From assembly GCF_000498575.2 (NCBI RefSeq), contig NZ_AWSQ01000004.1:719623-783622 (forward strand): a stretch of DNA of 64,000 nt. The letters are read 5' to 3'. A program made the position numbers and the translations under genes. The notes under the pieces were generated by a model that made no database searches, was not told where the DNA came from, and saw nothing but the letters and a program-made list of their open reading frames with translations. Shown piece after piece: positions 49,255 through 58,544 of the stretch (position 1 is its first letter; every line of letters starts with the position of its first letter). This stretch comes from Pseudomonas taeanensis MS-3 (GTDB lineage Bacteria > Pseudomonadota > Gammaproteobacteria > Pseudomonadales > Pseudomonadaceae).

Positions 49255-50451
49255 TCAGGTCTCAATCAGGCGCCGACGTGTCAACAGCAGAAGCAGCGCC
49301 ACGACTGAAAAGCCGGCCCCAGCATAGAAGGTCACTGCAGCACCGAACTCCTGCCAGAGCCACCCTGCAATGACGCTGGCCAACAGCAACGCAAGCCCGC
49401 TGGCCAGGTTGAAGAGGCCAAAGGCGGTGCCCTTGAGGTCAGCTGGCGTGGTGTCCGCCACCAGTGACGCCAAAATGCCCTGACTAAAGCCCATGTGCAG
49501 CCCCCACAAGGCAACGCCGAGCAGCGCCATCGCGCTCGAATCGGCGTAGGCCAGAACCAGGTCGGCCACAATCAACAACAGCAAGCCGGCGCCCAGTAAG
49601 GCCGTACGGCTGACGCGATCCGACCACTTCCCCACAGGGTAGGCCGAGAGCATGTAGAACGCTGCCATCACCACCATGACCAGCGGCACCCAGGTGGCGG
49701 AAAATCCTGACTGCAGTGCCCGCAACACCAGAAACGCCTCACTGAACCGCGCCAGAGTGAACACCGCACCGATCCCGACTACCCACCAGTAGGCCCGGGA
49801 AAACTGGCGCAAAGAGCGGGGGTTAATCGGCGAGCGAAACTGCTGACCGGAGCCTTCCTGGCTAGGCTCACTGACCCCGAACAGCAGCAGACCGACCGCC
49901 ACGGCTGCGGGTATCACCGCGAACCACAACACCCAGGTGATCTCCCCGGCAAACCACAGCATCAGCAGAATCGCCAGGATCGGCCCGAGAAAGGCCCCCA
50001 CCGTGTCCAGTGACTGGCGCAACCCGAAGCAGGCGCCGCGAATTTCCGCCGTGGCCACATCAGCGACCAGCGCATCGCGCGGAGCACCGCGAATCCCCTT
50101 GCCGACCCGGTCGAGGATACGCGCGGTAAACACCGTGTCTGCTGAGGCCGCCAGGGGAAACAGCGGCTTGGTCAAGGCGGCCAAGCCATAACCAAGCAGC
50201 AGCAAACCTTTGCGCCTGCCAATGAAATCGCTGAGCGCCCCGGAGAACACCTTGACGATCAACGCGGTCGCCTCGGCCACGCCCTCGATCAGGCCGACGG
50301 TCAGCACGCTAACGCCCAGGGTGCCCACCAGAAATACCGGCAGCAGGCTGTGCACCAGTTCCGAGGACAGGTCCATGAACAAACTGACCAAGCCCAGCGC
50401 CCAAACCGTACGCGGGATGGCGCGGACCGAGGTGGCCGCGAGCTCTTGCAT
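49255..50451 (-). CDS. MFS transporter
   Basis: 398-aa major facilitator, twelve membrane segments, starting MQELAATSVRAIPRTVWALG. The loop motif GALSDFIGRRKGLLLLGYGL (DxxGRR type between segments 2 and 3) and RVGKGIRGAPRDALVADV are typical of a subfamily common in pseudomonads and sometimes linked to metal or drug export. Convergent with the LHPP-like gene. A GATTAC-CGGG-GTAATC hairpin at 49230-49245 lies in the convergent gap and may end transcription. Confidence 0.88.
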   Translation of the reverse strand: MQELAATSVRAIPRTVWALGLVSLFMDLSSELVHSLLPVFLVGTLGVSVLTVGLIEGVAEATALIVKVFSGALSDFIGRRKGLLLLGYGLAALTKPLFPLAASADTVFTARILDRVGKGIRGAPRDALVADVATAEIRGACFGLRQSLDTVGAFLGPILAILLMLWFAGEITWVLWFAVIPAAVAVGLLLFGVSEPSQEGSGQQFRSPINPRSLRQFSRAYWWVVGIGAVFTLARFSEAFLVLRALQSGFSATWVPLVMVVMAAFYMLSAYPVGKWSDRVSRTALLGAGLLLLIVADLVLAYADSSAMALLGVALWGLHMGFSQGILASLVADTTPADLKGTAFGLFNLASGLALLLASVIAGWLWQEFGAAVTFYAGAGFSVVALLLLLTRRRLIET

Positions 50452-50611
50452 ATCAATTGCCTCGACGTGGTTACGGCGGCTTTATTGCGTATGCGCCTGA
50501 GTTCAAGGGTAGAACCTGTATGCGCTCAGACGGATAGAGGCGCCCCTGTTTTTCCGCTCGGGCTCACTGGATGGCTGCGGCTGCCGCCGGTCAGCAGGGA
50601 CTGCTTGGACT

Positions 50612-51145
50612 TTATCGCGCCGCCAGACTTTTAGCGCAGTGCGGCTCGAGGGTGAAGGTCTTGGAAACATCCACCATACCCAGGTGCTCAAGCGTTCGGC
50701 GGCCAATCAACACCGGGTAATTCATCTTGCCGCGGTTCTTCAGGGAAAACTGTTCGGAGTAGATCTGCTTACCGATGCAGATGTTCATCAGCACCACTGG
50801 ACGCCGCTCTGCCCCGCCCGCACCGCGAACCTTCACGGTGCGCTCGACCCGACGCTCGAACGGGGCACTGACCACTTTGCCGGTGTTGCTGTCTTTGAGT
50901 TCGACATTGAAGCGCACCCACTTTTCCCCGTTCTTATGAAATGGCTGCAGGTCCTTGGCATCCATGGACGAGGTCAGCGCGCCAGTGTCGAGCTTGATTT
51001 TGACCGCGATGTTTTCCGGCTGGACCAAACCTTCCTCGATCCAGCCGAACACTTGTGGTGCTTTCGTGGACGCTGCTGCAGCGAAGGTCACAGGCGCGGC
51101 GAAGATCAGCAGCAGCGGGAGCATCAAGCTGGCCAAACGGTTCAT
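50612..51145 (-). CDS. RimB/RloA-like retropepsin-fold protein, exported
   Basis: 177-aa protein with a Sec signal peptide (MNRLASLMLPLLLIFAAPVT, cleavage near AFAAAA). The aspartyl-protease-like motif KLDTGALTSSM (Asp53-Thr54-Gly55) and YPVLIGRRTLEHLGMVDVSK are those of the family annotated ATP-dependent zinc protease (DUF785). Despite the name there is no ATPase or zinc motif; the family is structurally retropepsin-like and often linked to RimK-type ligases, none of which is near here. Location is periplasmic by signal peptide. Confidence 0.85.
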   Translation of the reverse strand: MNRLASLMLPLLLIFAAPVTFAAAASTKAPQVFGWIEEGLVQPENIAVKIKLDTGALTSSMDAKDLQPFHKNGEKWVRFNVELKDSNTGKVVSAPFERRVERTVKVRGAGGAERRPVVLMNICIGKQIYSEQFSLKNRGKMNYPVLIGRRTLEHLGMVDVSKTFTLEPHCAKSLAAR

Positions 51146-51517
51146 CAGGTGAGTACCTCAGTTCGAGTGAGCGCCGACCATAGCCGAGCCCGTGTCAAAA
51201 AAACGTTAGGCCGAAACCACCAGCGATACCAGGCGAAACCCGCATTCGGCCCTCTTACCTGGTACTGGAAACTCGCGCCAACGAGCCATCCTCGAGCGCT
51301 GAGTCGCGCCGCAAACGCTCGACGGTGACATCCCCGATCTAGACGATATGCCGGCAGCACCTGGGCAAATCGCTTAAGCACTAACGGCCGCCCGCATTCG
51401 TCGAACGGTTGGTGAGTGAGTAAAGCCCCACCTTCACTAAAATTTCAGCTAGCAGTCGGTAGCCTGTGCTCGCGAACAAAGCCCAACTATTACCTCGTCC
51501 TTACATGAGAGTGCCCG
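51146..51517. other. 372-base divergent gap
   Basis: Between the RimB-like gene (minus) and the PAP2 gene (plus). Short frames on both strands have no ribosome site. It should contain both promoters. No repeat or RNA structure stands out. Confidence 0.35.
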
Positions 51518-52114
51518 ATGGAAGAACTGAACCAGTCGCTGTTCCTGCTGCTTAATGCCAACACCCCCTCGACTGCGATGATCACGCTTGCGACGCTTCT
51601 AGCCGAGTGGCTGATCTATGCAGTGCCGCTGCTACTGGCGGGGCTGTGGTTATGGGGCCGTCGCGAACAGCGAACGGCAGCATTGACTGGCGTATTGAGC
51701 GTTGCCCTGGCATTGATCTGTAGCCAGTTGATCAGCACGCTCTGGCCACATCCGCGGCCCTTTATGCTCGGATTGGGACAGACCTTTCTGGCGCATGCGC
51801 CGGAGGCCTCCTTTCCCAGCGATCACGCCACCGTACTGTTCAGCCTGGGCTTTGCCTTGCTCGTCAGCGCACTGCGCAAGACCGCTGCTGCGCTTCTGCT
51901 GTCGGGGATAGTCGTAGGCTGGGCGCGCGTCTACCTGGGTGTGCACTTTCCCTTCGATATCCTCGGGGCACTGTTGGTGGCATACGCTGCATGCAGGGTT
52001 GCAGTCCCCCTGCAGAACAATTCGGTGCTCGGCTCACGTCTATTGACCGCGCTCGAGTCGCTCTACCGGCTGCTGTTTGCTCTACCGATAGCCAAAGGCT
52101 GGGTGCGGGAATAA
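51518..52114 (+). CDS. PAP2 family phosphatase, probable undecaprenyl-diphosphatase
   Basis: 198-aa membrane protein with about five membrane segments. The three acid-phosphatase motifs are present: WPHPRPF (motif 1), FPSDHATV (motif 2, PSxH type) and GWARVYLGVHFPFDILGA (motif 3, RxxxxxHxxxD). BcrC/YbjG-type enzymes dephosphorylate undecaprenyl pyrophosphate at the outer face of the inner membrane to recycle the lipid carrier. It is followed after 40 bases by a DedA gene, and DedA proteins have been linked to undecaprenyl phosphate translocation, so the pair is functionally coherent. Confidence 0.9.
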   Translation: MEELNQSLFLLLNANTPSTAMITLATLLAEWLIYAVPLLLAGLWLWGRREQRTAALTGVLSVALALICSQLISTLWPHPRPFMLGLGQTFLAHAPEASFPSDHATVLFSLGFALLVSALRKTAAALLLSGIVVGWARVYLGVHFPFDILGALLVAYAACRVAVPLQNNSVLGSRLLTALESLYRLLFALPIAKGWVRE

Positions 52115-52154
52115 ATCCGCTCAACTCTTCGCCAACTCGCGCAAAGGATGATCA

Positions 52155-52709
52155 ATGACCCTGACTCAGTTGCTCGCCGATTATGGCTACCTCGCGGTAT
52201 TCGCCGGCTCGCTGCTTGAGGGTGAAAGCATGCTGGTGCTCGCGGGCTTTGCCGGACATCAGGGCTATCTGTCATTCCCGCTGGTGGTGCTGATCGCCTT
52301 ATGCGGCGGCGTGCTGGGTGATCAGTTTTTCTTCTTTCTCGGCCGCCGGTATGGCGAGCAACTGATCAGGCGCTTTCCTCGCTGGCAACCCGGCGCTCAG
52401 CGAGTCAATCGCATGCTGCTGCAGCATCAAGTGAGCGTGATAGTCGGCGTGCGCTTCATGTACGGCCTGCGCATCGTCGGCCCGCTGGCGATTGGCATGA
52501 GCGAAGTACCCGCCTGGCGCTTCATCCTGTTCAACGTGATCGGTGCCGCGCTCTGGGCGCCGCTGATCGCCGGAGCCGGCTATCTGTTCGGGCAGACACT
52601 GCAATGGCTGTTTGCCGATATCAAACGTTATGAGGAGGCCGCACTGTTGCTTATCATCGCCACGGCGCTGCTATTCGGCCTGCTGCGGCACCGGCGTCGC
52701 AGCCCCTGA
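52155..52709 (+). CDS. DedA family membrane protein
   Basis: 184-aa inner-membrane protein with the DedA/SNARE-associated domain: GYLAVFAGSLLEGESMLVLA, GGVLGDQFFFFLGRRYGE, and VGVRFMYGLRIVGPLAIG, with the conserved acidic residues in the first re-entrant loop and the FMYGLR arginine. DedA proteins move or flip undecaprenyl phosphate or phospholipids. Same strand as the PAP2 gene, probably one transcript. Confidence 0.93.
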   Translation: MTLTQLLADYGYLAVFAGSLLEGESMLVLAGFAGHQGYLSFPLVVLIALCGGVLGDQFFFFLGRRYGEQLIRRFPRWQPGAQRVNRMLLQHQVSVIVGVRFMYGLRIVGPLAIGMSEVPAWRFILFNVIGAALWAPLIAGAGYLFGQTLQWLFADIKRYEEAALLLIIATALLFGLLRHRRRSP

Positions 52710-52862
52710 ACCCGGGCGCGTCGACAGGCCTTGCAGGGCGCAGCAAACGCCTGCCGCTCAGGGGGCTTTGACCCCGCGCGCCGCTTCGGCCAGATAGAAC
52801 CAGGTCGGCGCATCCAGCTGCAGGATGACTGCCTGACACCGGCTGGCGTCAGGCGCTGCCCC

Positions 52863-53534
52863 TCAGGCCAGTAGTTCCAGGGCTTTGGCGCTGCACTGCT
52901 GGATCCGCGCCCAGTCGCCGTTCTTGACCCACTCACTGTCGAACATCCAGGTACCGCCCACGCACATCACATTGGGCTGAGCCATGTAACGCTGCAGGTT
53001 GTCGGGATTGACGCCACCAGTCGGGCAGAAACGCACACCATTGAATGGCCCGCCGAGAGCCTTGAGCGCTGCAGTGCCGCCGCAGACTTCCGCGGGAAAC
53101 AGCTTGAAGCGCCGGTAGCCCAGGGCATAACCGAGCATGATGTCCGAGGCGCTGCTGGTGCCTGGCAGCATCGGCACATCACTCTCCAGGCCGGCTTGCA
53201 GCAGTTCGGCCGTGGAGCCAGGGGTGACGATGAACTGCGCACCGGCCTCCTCGGCCGCCGCCAGCATCTGCCGATCCAGCACGGTACCGGCGCCCACGCA
53301 CAGCTCCGGACGCTCTTCACGCAGGCGGCGAATGGCGGTCAAGCCGTGCACCGAGCGCAAGGTGATTTCCAACACCGTCAGGCCACCGGCGGCCAGGGCG
53401 TCGGCCAGCGGCAGGATGTCCTCTTCGCGCATGATGGTGATCACCGGCATGATCCGGGCACGGGCACAGAGGCGGTCAATCTGGGCGATTTTATCGGCCA
53501 TGCGCTGTTGCTGGTTGTTGTCGAGTGTCGTCAT
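52863..53534 (-). CDS. eda: KDPG aldolase
   Basis: Splits 2-keto-3-deoxy-6-phosphogluconate into pyruvate and glyceraldehyde-3-phosphate, the last Entner-Doudoroff step. 223 aa from the ATG at 53534; a longer frame would overlap pgl and is not conserved. Schiff-base Lys144 in FKLFPAEVCGG and catalytic Glu56 in LEITLRSVHGL are present, with CPTGGVNPDNLQRY as the phosphate site. It begins 19 bases after pgl. The zwf-pgl-eda order is standard in pseudomonads; the dehydratase edd is not in this window. Confidence 0.97.
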   Translation of the reverse strand: MTTLDNNQQQRMADKIAQIDRLCARARIMPVITIMREEDILPLADALAAGGLTVLEITLRSVHGLTAIRRLREERPELCVGAGTVLDRQMLAAAEEAGAQFIVTPGSTAELLQAGLESDVPMLPGTSSASDIMLGYALGYRRFKLFPAEVCGGTAALKALGGPFNGVRFCPTGGVNPDNLQRYMAQPNVMCVGGTWMFDSEWVKNGDWARIQQCSAKALELLA

Positions 53535-53553
53535 AGCATCAGGTCCTTCGGGC

Positions 53554-54267
53554 CTATGGGCACCAGTAAATCTCAAGAGGGGAACGTAACAAGGCGCGAA
53601 TCGGCATCTGTGCCACTTCGCCTGCGCCTAGGGCTGAACTGAGGGTCGTCAGCTTGCTCGGACCCTGGATGGCCAGCAGCGGTAAACGCGCTGACGCCAA
53701 CAACGCCAGGGTCATACTCAGGCGCTGCCGCGGCTCGCTGGGGGCCAGCATCGGCAGGCAGCGGCGCGTGCCGGCCGGCCGCAGTGCCTGGGCCAGGTTC
53801 GGGCTATTCGGGAACAGCGACGCGGTATGCCCGTCATCGCCCATGCCCAGCACCAGAACATCGATGGGCGGCAACTCGGCTAGCGCCTGGTCGGCAGCCA
53901 GCGCCGCCTCTTCCATGCTGGCGGCTGGCCGATACAGGCCAAGCAGACGCGCGGCCGCCGCCGGCCCCTGAAGCAAGTGCCGACGCACCAGCGCCTCATT
54001 GCTGTCGGCATGCTCGACCCCGACACAGCGTTCGTCCGCCAGGCTGATTACCACCTGCGACCAGGGCAGTTGCTGCTGCGCCAGGCGCTGAAAAAACGCC
54101 ACCGGACTGCGCCCGCCGGATACCACCAAGGTGGCCGTACCCTGAGTAGCAATCGCCATGCGCAGCGCCTCGGCCACCGCAGTGGCCAGGGCATCGGCCA
54201 GATGCGCCGGATCACTCAGGCTGCGCGCGACCACGCCAACCGGTAAATCGAGATCAGAGATCGCCAT
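53554..54267 (-). CDS. pgl: 6-phosphogluconolactonase
   Basis: Hydrolyses 6-phosphogluconolactone. 237 aa from the ATG at 54267 (GGAGG eight bases before it), overlapping the end of zwf by 14 bases. Family motifs: LVVSGGRSPVAFFQRLA (phosphate loop), SLADERCVGVEHADSNEALV and LGMGDDGHTASLFPNSP. Middle gene of zwf-pgl-eda. Confidence 0.96.
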   Translation of the reverse strand: MAISDLDLPVGVVARSLSDPAHLADALATAVAEALRMAIATQGTATLVVSGGRSPVAFFQRLAQQQLPWSQVVISLADERCVGVEHADSNEALVRRHLLQGPAAAARLLGLYRPAASMEEAALAADQALAELPPIDVLVLGMGDDGHTASLFPNSPNLAQALRPAGTRRCLPMLAPSEPRQRLSMTLALLASARLPLLAIQGPSKLTTLSSALGAGEVAQMPIRALLRSPLEIYWCP

Positions 54268-55723
54268 ACCAGGACCTCCCATCGCGGGTAATCAGGGCAA
54301 TCGAGCCCATCGGCCCCCAGGTACCCGCGGCATAAGGCTTCGGCGAGTCACCAAGTTTTTTCCAGCCGGCAATCAACTGATCGCACCACTGCCAGGCGCA
54401 CTCGATCTCGTCCTTGCGCACGAACAGGTTCTGGTTGCCACGCATCACCTCCAGCAACAGGCGTTCGTAGGCATCGGGAATACGTGCGCTTTTGTAGGTG
54501 TCGGAGAAGCTCAGCTGCAACGGCCCGCTGCGCAGCTGCATGCCTTTATCCAGGCCTTGCTCTTTGGTCATCACCTGCAAGGCGATGCCCTCGTCCGGCT
54601 GCAGACGGATGATCAGTTTGTTGCCGATCAACTGGCGCTGCTCGGGGGCGAAGATGTAGTGCGGCGGCGCCTTGAAGTGAATGACGATCTGCGACAGCTT
54701 CTCCGGCATGCGTTTGCCGGTGCGCAGATAGAAGGGCACGCCAGACCAGCGCCAGTTGCAGATGTCCGCACGCAGGGCGACGAAGGTCTCGGTGTCGCTC
54801 TGGTTGTTGGAGTTTTCTTCCTGCAGATAACCGGGCACCGACTGGCCGCCACTGCTGCCGGCCACATATTGGCCACGCACCACCTGATTGGAGAGCTGCG
54901 AGGCGGTAATCGGCGACAGCGCCTTGAGCACCTTGACCTTCTCGTCGCGGATGCTGTCGGCGGACAGGTCGCTGGGCGGGTCCATGGCGATCAGGCAGAG
55001 CAGCTGCAGCAGGTGATTCTGAATCATGTCGCGCAGTTGCCCAGCTTGATCGAAATAGCCCCAACGACCCTCAATACCGACCTTCTCCGCCACGGTGATC
55101 TCGACGTGAGAGATGTAATTCTGGTTCCACTGGGTCTCGAACAGGCTGTTGGCAAAACGCAGGGCAATCAGGTTCTGCACCGTCTCTTTGCCCAGGTAGT
55201 GGTCGATCCGGTAGATACGGGTTTCTGGGAAGAACTCGGCGACTGCATCGTTTACCGCTCGCGAGGATTCCAGGTCGTGGCCGATGGGCTTTTCCAGCAC
55301 CACCCGCGCACGCTCGGCCAGACCTACCCACGCCAGGTTGGCGCAAATCGACCCATAGACCGAAGCCGGTGTGGCGAAGTAGGCGATCAGCCGCTCACTA
55401 TTGCCAACCTGCTCGACCAGCGCGGCGTAGTCATCCGCCTGAGTAAAATCCATGGTCAGGTAATGCAAGCGCGCCTGAAAACGCTGCATCACCGCCTCAT
55501 CGACCTCGCTACCCGGCACGTAGCGGCGCAGGTGCTCATCAATGCTGGCCAAGTGCTGCTGCGCTTCGCCGGTTTCGCGCGCCAGGGCAAGAATCTGCGT
55601 ATCGGCGTGCAACAAACCCGCTCGATCGAGCTGATACAGCGCCGGATAGAGTTTGCGCAGGGCCAGATCGCCCAGCGCGCCGAACAGAGCTAACGTACAA
55701 GATTCAACGGTTATCGAAGGCAT
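54254..55723 (-). CDS. zwf: Glucose-6-phosphate 1-dehydrogenase
   Basis: Oxidises glucose-6-phosphate with NADP+ (often also NAD+ in pseudomonads). 489 aa; coenzyme motif LFGALGDLALRKLYPAL (GxxGDLA), substrate motif RIYRIDHYLGKETVQNL, and EKPIGHDLESS. First gene of zwf-pgl-eda, divergent from hexR, with a HexR-like operator in the shared 172-base promoter region. Confidence 0.97.
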   Translation of the reverse strand: MPSITVESCTLALFGALGDLALRKLYPALYQLDRAGLLHADTQILALARETGEAQQHLASIDEHLRRYVPGSEVDEAVMQRFQARLHYLTMDFTQADDYAALVEQVGNSERLIAYFATPASVYGSICANLAWVGLAERARVVLEKPIGHDLESSRAVNDAVAEFFPETRIYRIDHYLGKETVQNLIALRFANSLFETQWNQNYISHVEITVAEKVGIEGRWGYFDQAGQLRDMIQNHLLQLLCLIAMDPPSDLSADSIRDEKVKVLKALSPITASQLSNQVVRGQYVAGSSGGQSVPGYLQEENSNNQSDTETFVALRADICNWRWSGVPFYLRTGKRMPEKLSQIVIHFKAPPHYIFAPEQRQLIGNKLIIRLQPDEGIALQVMTKEQGLDKGMQLRSGPLQLSFSDTYKSARIPDAYERLLLEVMRGNQNLFVRKDEIECAWQWCDQLIAGWKKLGDSPKPYAAGTWGPMGSIALITRDGRSWYGDL

Positions 55724-55788
55724 GATATGTGTTCTTTTATCAAGTTAAACTAGAAATACCCTGTCACAGGGAATTTATCAAGGCTAAA

Positions 55789-55807
55789 TGTAGTAATAAA
55801 AACAACA
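55789..55807. promoter_or_regulatory. HexR operator between zwf and hexR
   Basis: TGTAGTAATAAAAACAACA is an imperfect palindrome (TGTAGT-N7-ACAACA) like known HexR sites. A close copy, TGTTGTAATAAAACAACA, lies upstream of pyk at 63461-63478. It is 66 bases before the zwf ATG and 89 bases before hexR, so it can repress both; KDPG would relieve repression. Confidence 0.75.
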
Positions 55808-55895
55808 TTCTTACAAAATCCACATTCCAGTGGTCGCCACCTGGAGCCATCAGTACGATAGGCCAGCAGTTTCACCGCCCTCATAAGGAACAAAG

Positions 55896-56765
55896 ATGGA
55901 TCGCGTGCGCAACCTTCTGGAACAGATCCAGAGCCGCCTCGACAGCCTGAACAAGGCCGAACGCAAAGTCGCCGAGGTCATTCTGCAGAACCCGCAGCAA
56001 GCCACCCGCCTGAGTATTGCCGCCCTGGCGCAAGCCGCGCTGGTCAGCGAGCCGACGGTCAACCGCTTCTGCCGTTCGTTTGGCGTTAACGGCTACCCCG
56101 AGCTGAAGATGCAGCTGGCACAGAGCCTGGCCAGCGGCGCCGCCTATGTCAGCCGCGCGGTGGAAGCCGACGACGGCCCAGAGGCCTACACCCGCAAGAT
56201 CTTCGGTAGCGCCATTACCTCGCTGGATAGCGCCTGCCAGTCGCTCGACCCGCAGATCATCAGCCGCGCCGTCGACCTGCTGATCCAGGCCCGGCAGATC
56301 CACTTCTTCGGCCTCGGCGCCTCGGCGCCGGTCGCCCTGGATGCGCAGCACAAGTTCTTTCGCTTCAACCTGGCGGTGACCGCCCACGCCGACGTGCTGA
56401 TGCAACGCATGCTGGCTTCGGTGGCACACACCGGTGATCTGTTCGTGATCATCTCCTACACTGGACGCACCCGCGAGCTGGTGGAGGTAGCGCACCTGGC
56501 GCGGGAAAATGGCGCCTCGGTGCTCGGCCTGACCGCCGCCGGCTCACCCCTGGCCCAGGCCAGCACCCTGAGCCTGGACATCCCGCTACCGGAAGACACC
56601 GACATCTACATGCCGATGACCTCGCGGATCATCCAGCTCACCGTGCTCGACGTGCTCGCCACCGGGGTGACCCTGCGCCGCGGCGTGGACTTTCAGCCGC
56701 ACCTGCGCAAGATCAAGGAAAGCCTCAACGCCAGCCGCTACCCGACTGACGAAGAGCCGATCTGA
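55896..56765 (+). CDS. hexR: Transcriptional regulator HexR (RpiR family)
   Basis: 289-aa regulator: N-terminal RpiR helix-turn-helix (KAERKVAEVILQNP ... LAQAALVSEPTVNRFCRSFG, ~20-75) and a C-terminal SIS sugar-phosphate domain (~125-260, FGLGASAPVALDAQHKFFR, ISYTGRTRELVE). In pseudomonads HexR represses zwf-pgl-eda, edd-glk and gap and releases DNA on binding KDPG. Divergent from zwf as usual. A promoter with an operator lies upstream, consistent with autoregulation. Confidence 0.96.
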   Translation: MDRVRNLLEQIQSRLDSLNKAERKVAEVILQNPQQATRLSIAALAQAALVSEPTVNRFCRSFGVNGYPELKMQLAQSLASGAAYVSRAVEADDGPEAYTRKIFGSAITSLDSACQSLDPQIISRAVDLLIQARQIHFFGLGASAPVALDAQHKFFRFNLAVTAHADVLMQRMLASVAHTGDLFVIISYTGRTRELVEVAHLARENGASVLGLTAAGSPLAQASTLSLDIPLPEDTDIYMPMTSRIIQLTVLDVLATGVTLRRGVDFQPHLRKIKESLNASRYPTDEEPI

Positions 56766-56884
56766 CGCACTGCCGCCCCCACCAACCGACCTAGCGTGAT
56801 GCATCAGAAATATCCAACAGTTTCGTAGGCTGGATTAGCGGCGCATGCCTTCTAGGCACAGGCGACACACCTCTCCGAGCGACG

Positions 56885-56932
56885 CGTAACCCAGCACGGC
56901 GGCGCCATTGGCGCCATCAATGCTGGGTTACG
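56885..56932. repeat. Nested inverted repeat downstream of hexR
   Basis: CGTAACCCAGCA (56885-56896) pairs perfectly with TGCTGGGTTACG (56921-56932). Inside it GGCGCC-ATT-GGCGCC (56901-56915) forms a second stem. A third CTAACCCAGCG copy lies at about 56977-56987 near the gpmI end. The surrounding text (GTAGGCTGGATTAGCGGCG at 56826-56844) is the style of dispersed Pseudomonas intergenic repeats. It occupies the convergent hexR-gpmI gap and could stop transcription from both sides. Confidence 0.7.
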
Positions 56933-57010
56933 TCGCGCCAAATTTGGTTACTTGAGCGGTGTACCGTGCGCGCGCCTAACCCAGCGAGGCAGCGGCAGTC
57001 TTTGACTCCA

Positions 57011-58534
57011 TCAATCGCGCAACAGCGACCTGCCATCCATCTCCTGCGGCAGCGGCAGGCCCATCAGCTGCAGCAGCGTCGGGGCGATGTCGCACAGCCG
57101 CCCGTCCGCGAGCTTGAACTGCCCCGCTCGTTCGCTGACCAGAATCAACGGCACCGGATTGAGAGTATGCGCGGTGTGCGCCTGCCCCGATTCGGCATCG
57201 CGCATCTGCTCGACGTTGCCGTGATCGGCAGTGATCAGGCACTCGCCACCGGTCGCCAGGCTCGCCTCGACCACCTGAGCCAGACACTGATCCAGCACTT
57301 CGACCGCCTTGACGGCGGCAGCGAATGAGCCGCTGTGCCCGACCATGTCGCCATTGGCGTAGTTGCACACGATCAGGTCGAAGGCCCGGCTCTGGATCGC
57401 CTCGACCAGGCACTCGGTCAGCTCGGGCGCACTCATCTCAGGCTGCAGGTCGTAGGACGCCACATTGGGTGAGGCAATCAGAATTCGCTCCTCGCCGGCA
57501 AACGGCTGCTCGCGACCGCCATTGAAGAAGAAGGTGACATGGGCATACTTCTCCGTCTCGGCGATGCGCAATTGGGTCTTGCCCAGCGCCGCCAGATACT
57601 CGCCGAGGCTGTTGGTCAGCGACTCCGGCGCAAAGGCACAGGGTCCATCCAGCCTGTCCGAATAGCGAGTCAGGGTCAGCAGGCGCTCCTTGGCAATCAG
57701 CTGCGAGCGCTCGAAGGCGTCGAACCCGGGCTCGACCAGGGCCTGGCACAACTCACGGGCGCGATCGGGGCGGAAGTTCATGAAGATCAGCGCATCCTCC
57801 GCCGCCACCCTGACCGGCTGCCCCACCGCCGTGGCCTTGACGAACTCGTCCGACTCGCCGCGCGCATAGGCAGCCGCCAGCCCTTGCTCGGCGCTGCCGG
57901 CATGGAACTCGGCGTGGCCATCGACGATCAGACCATGAGCCGCCTCGATCCGCTCCCAGCGATTGTCGCGGTCCATCGCGTAGTAGCGTCCGATCAGCGA
58001 GGCGATGCGGCCCTTGCCCAGGCGCGTCAGCTCGGCCTCCAGATCGGCAATATCGGCCTGCGCACTTTTCGGCGGCGTGTCACGCCCATCGAGAAAGGCA
58101 TGCACGTAGAAGCGCTCGATGCCGCGCTCGGCCAGTACCCGGCAGGCCGCGATGATCTGCTGACTGTGGCTGTGCACCCCGCCCGGCGACAGCAGGCCGA
58201 GCAGGTGCACCGCACCACCGCGGCGGCGCGCGCCATCCACCAGCGTCACCAGCGCCGGGTTGGCGGCGAACTCGCCATCGGCGATCGCCTTGTTGATGCG
58301 GGTGAAGTTCTGGTACACCACGCGGCCGGCACCGAGGTTCATGTGACCGACTTCCGAGTTGCCCATCTGCCCTTCGGGCAGACCGACGGCCAACCCCGAG
58401 GTGGCGATGCGACTGTGCGGATACTGCTCAAACAAGCTATCCAGGGTCGGCGTGCGCGCCGCAGCAAAGGCGTTGGAGTCAGCCTCCTGACGCAAGCCGA
58501 TGCCATCCAGAATGATCAGGGTACGAGTGCTCAT
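57011..58534 (-). CDS. gpmI: Phosphoglycerate mutase, cofactor-independent
   Basis: Interconverts 3- and 2-phosphoglycerate through a phosphoserine. 507 aa: metal ligand Asp10 in LIILDGIGL, phosphorylated Ser60 in QMGNSEVGHMNLGAGR, the transferase domain AFLDGRDTPPKSA and SLIGRYYAMDRDNRWER, and the C-terminal metal site ITADHGNVEQM, AHTAH. Last gene of the minus-strand pyk-eno-gapN-gpmI run, starting 10 bases after gapN. Confidence 0.96.
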   Translation of the reverse strand: MSTRTLIILDGIGLRQEADSNAFAAARTPTLDSLFEQYPHSRIATSGLAVGLPEGQMGNSEVGHMNLGAGRVVYQNFTRINKAIADGEFAANPALVTLVDGARRRGGAVHLLGLLSPGGVHSHSQQIIAACRVLAERGIERFYVHAFLDGRDTPPKSAQADIADLEAELTRLGKGRIASLIGRYYAMDRDNRWERIEAAHGLIVDGHAEFHAGSAEQGLAAAYARGESDEFVKATAVGQPVRVAAEDALIFMNFRPDRARELCQALVEPGFDAFERSQLIAKERLLTLTRYSDRLDGPCAFAPESLTNSLGEYLAALGKTQLRIAETEKYAHVTFFFNGGREQPFAGEERILIASPNVASYDLQPEMSAPELTECLVEAIQSRAFDLIVCNYANGDMVGHSGSFAAAVKAVEVLDQCLAQVVEASLATGGECLITADHGNVEQMRDAESGQAHTAHTLNPVPLILVSERAGQFKLADGRLCDIAPTLLQLMGLPLPQEMDGRSLLRD

Positions 58535-58544
58535 GCGGCCGCCT

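Noticed and set aside
54158..55693. Plus-strand frame (511 codons) opposite pgl and zwf
   Set aside because: Antisense shadow of zwf, with Leu/Gln/His-rich composition and no motif.
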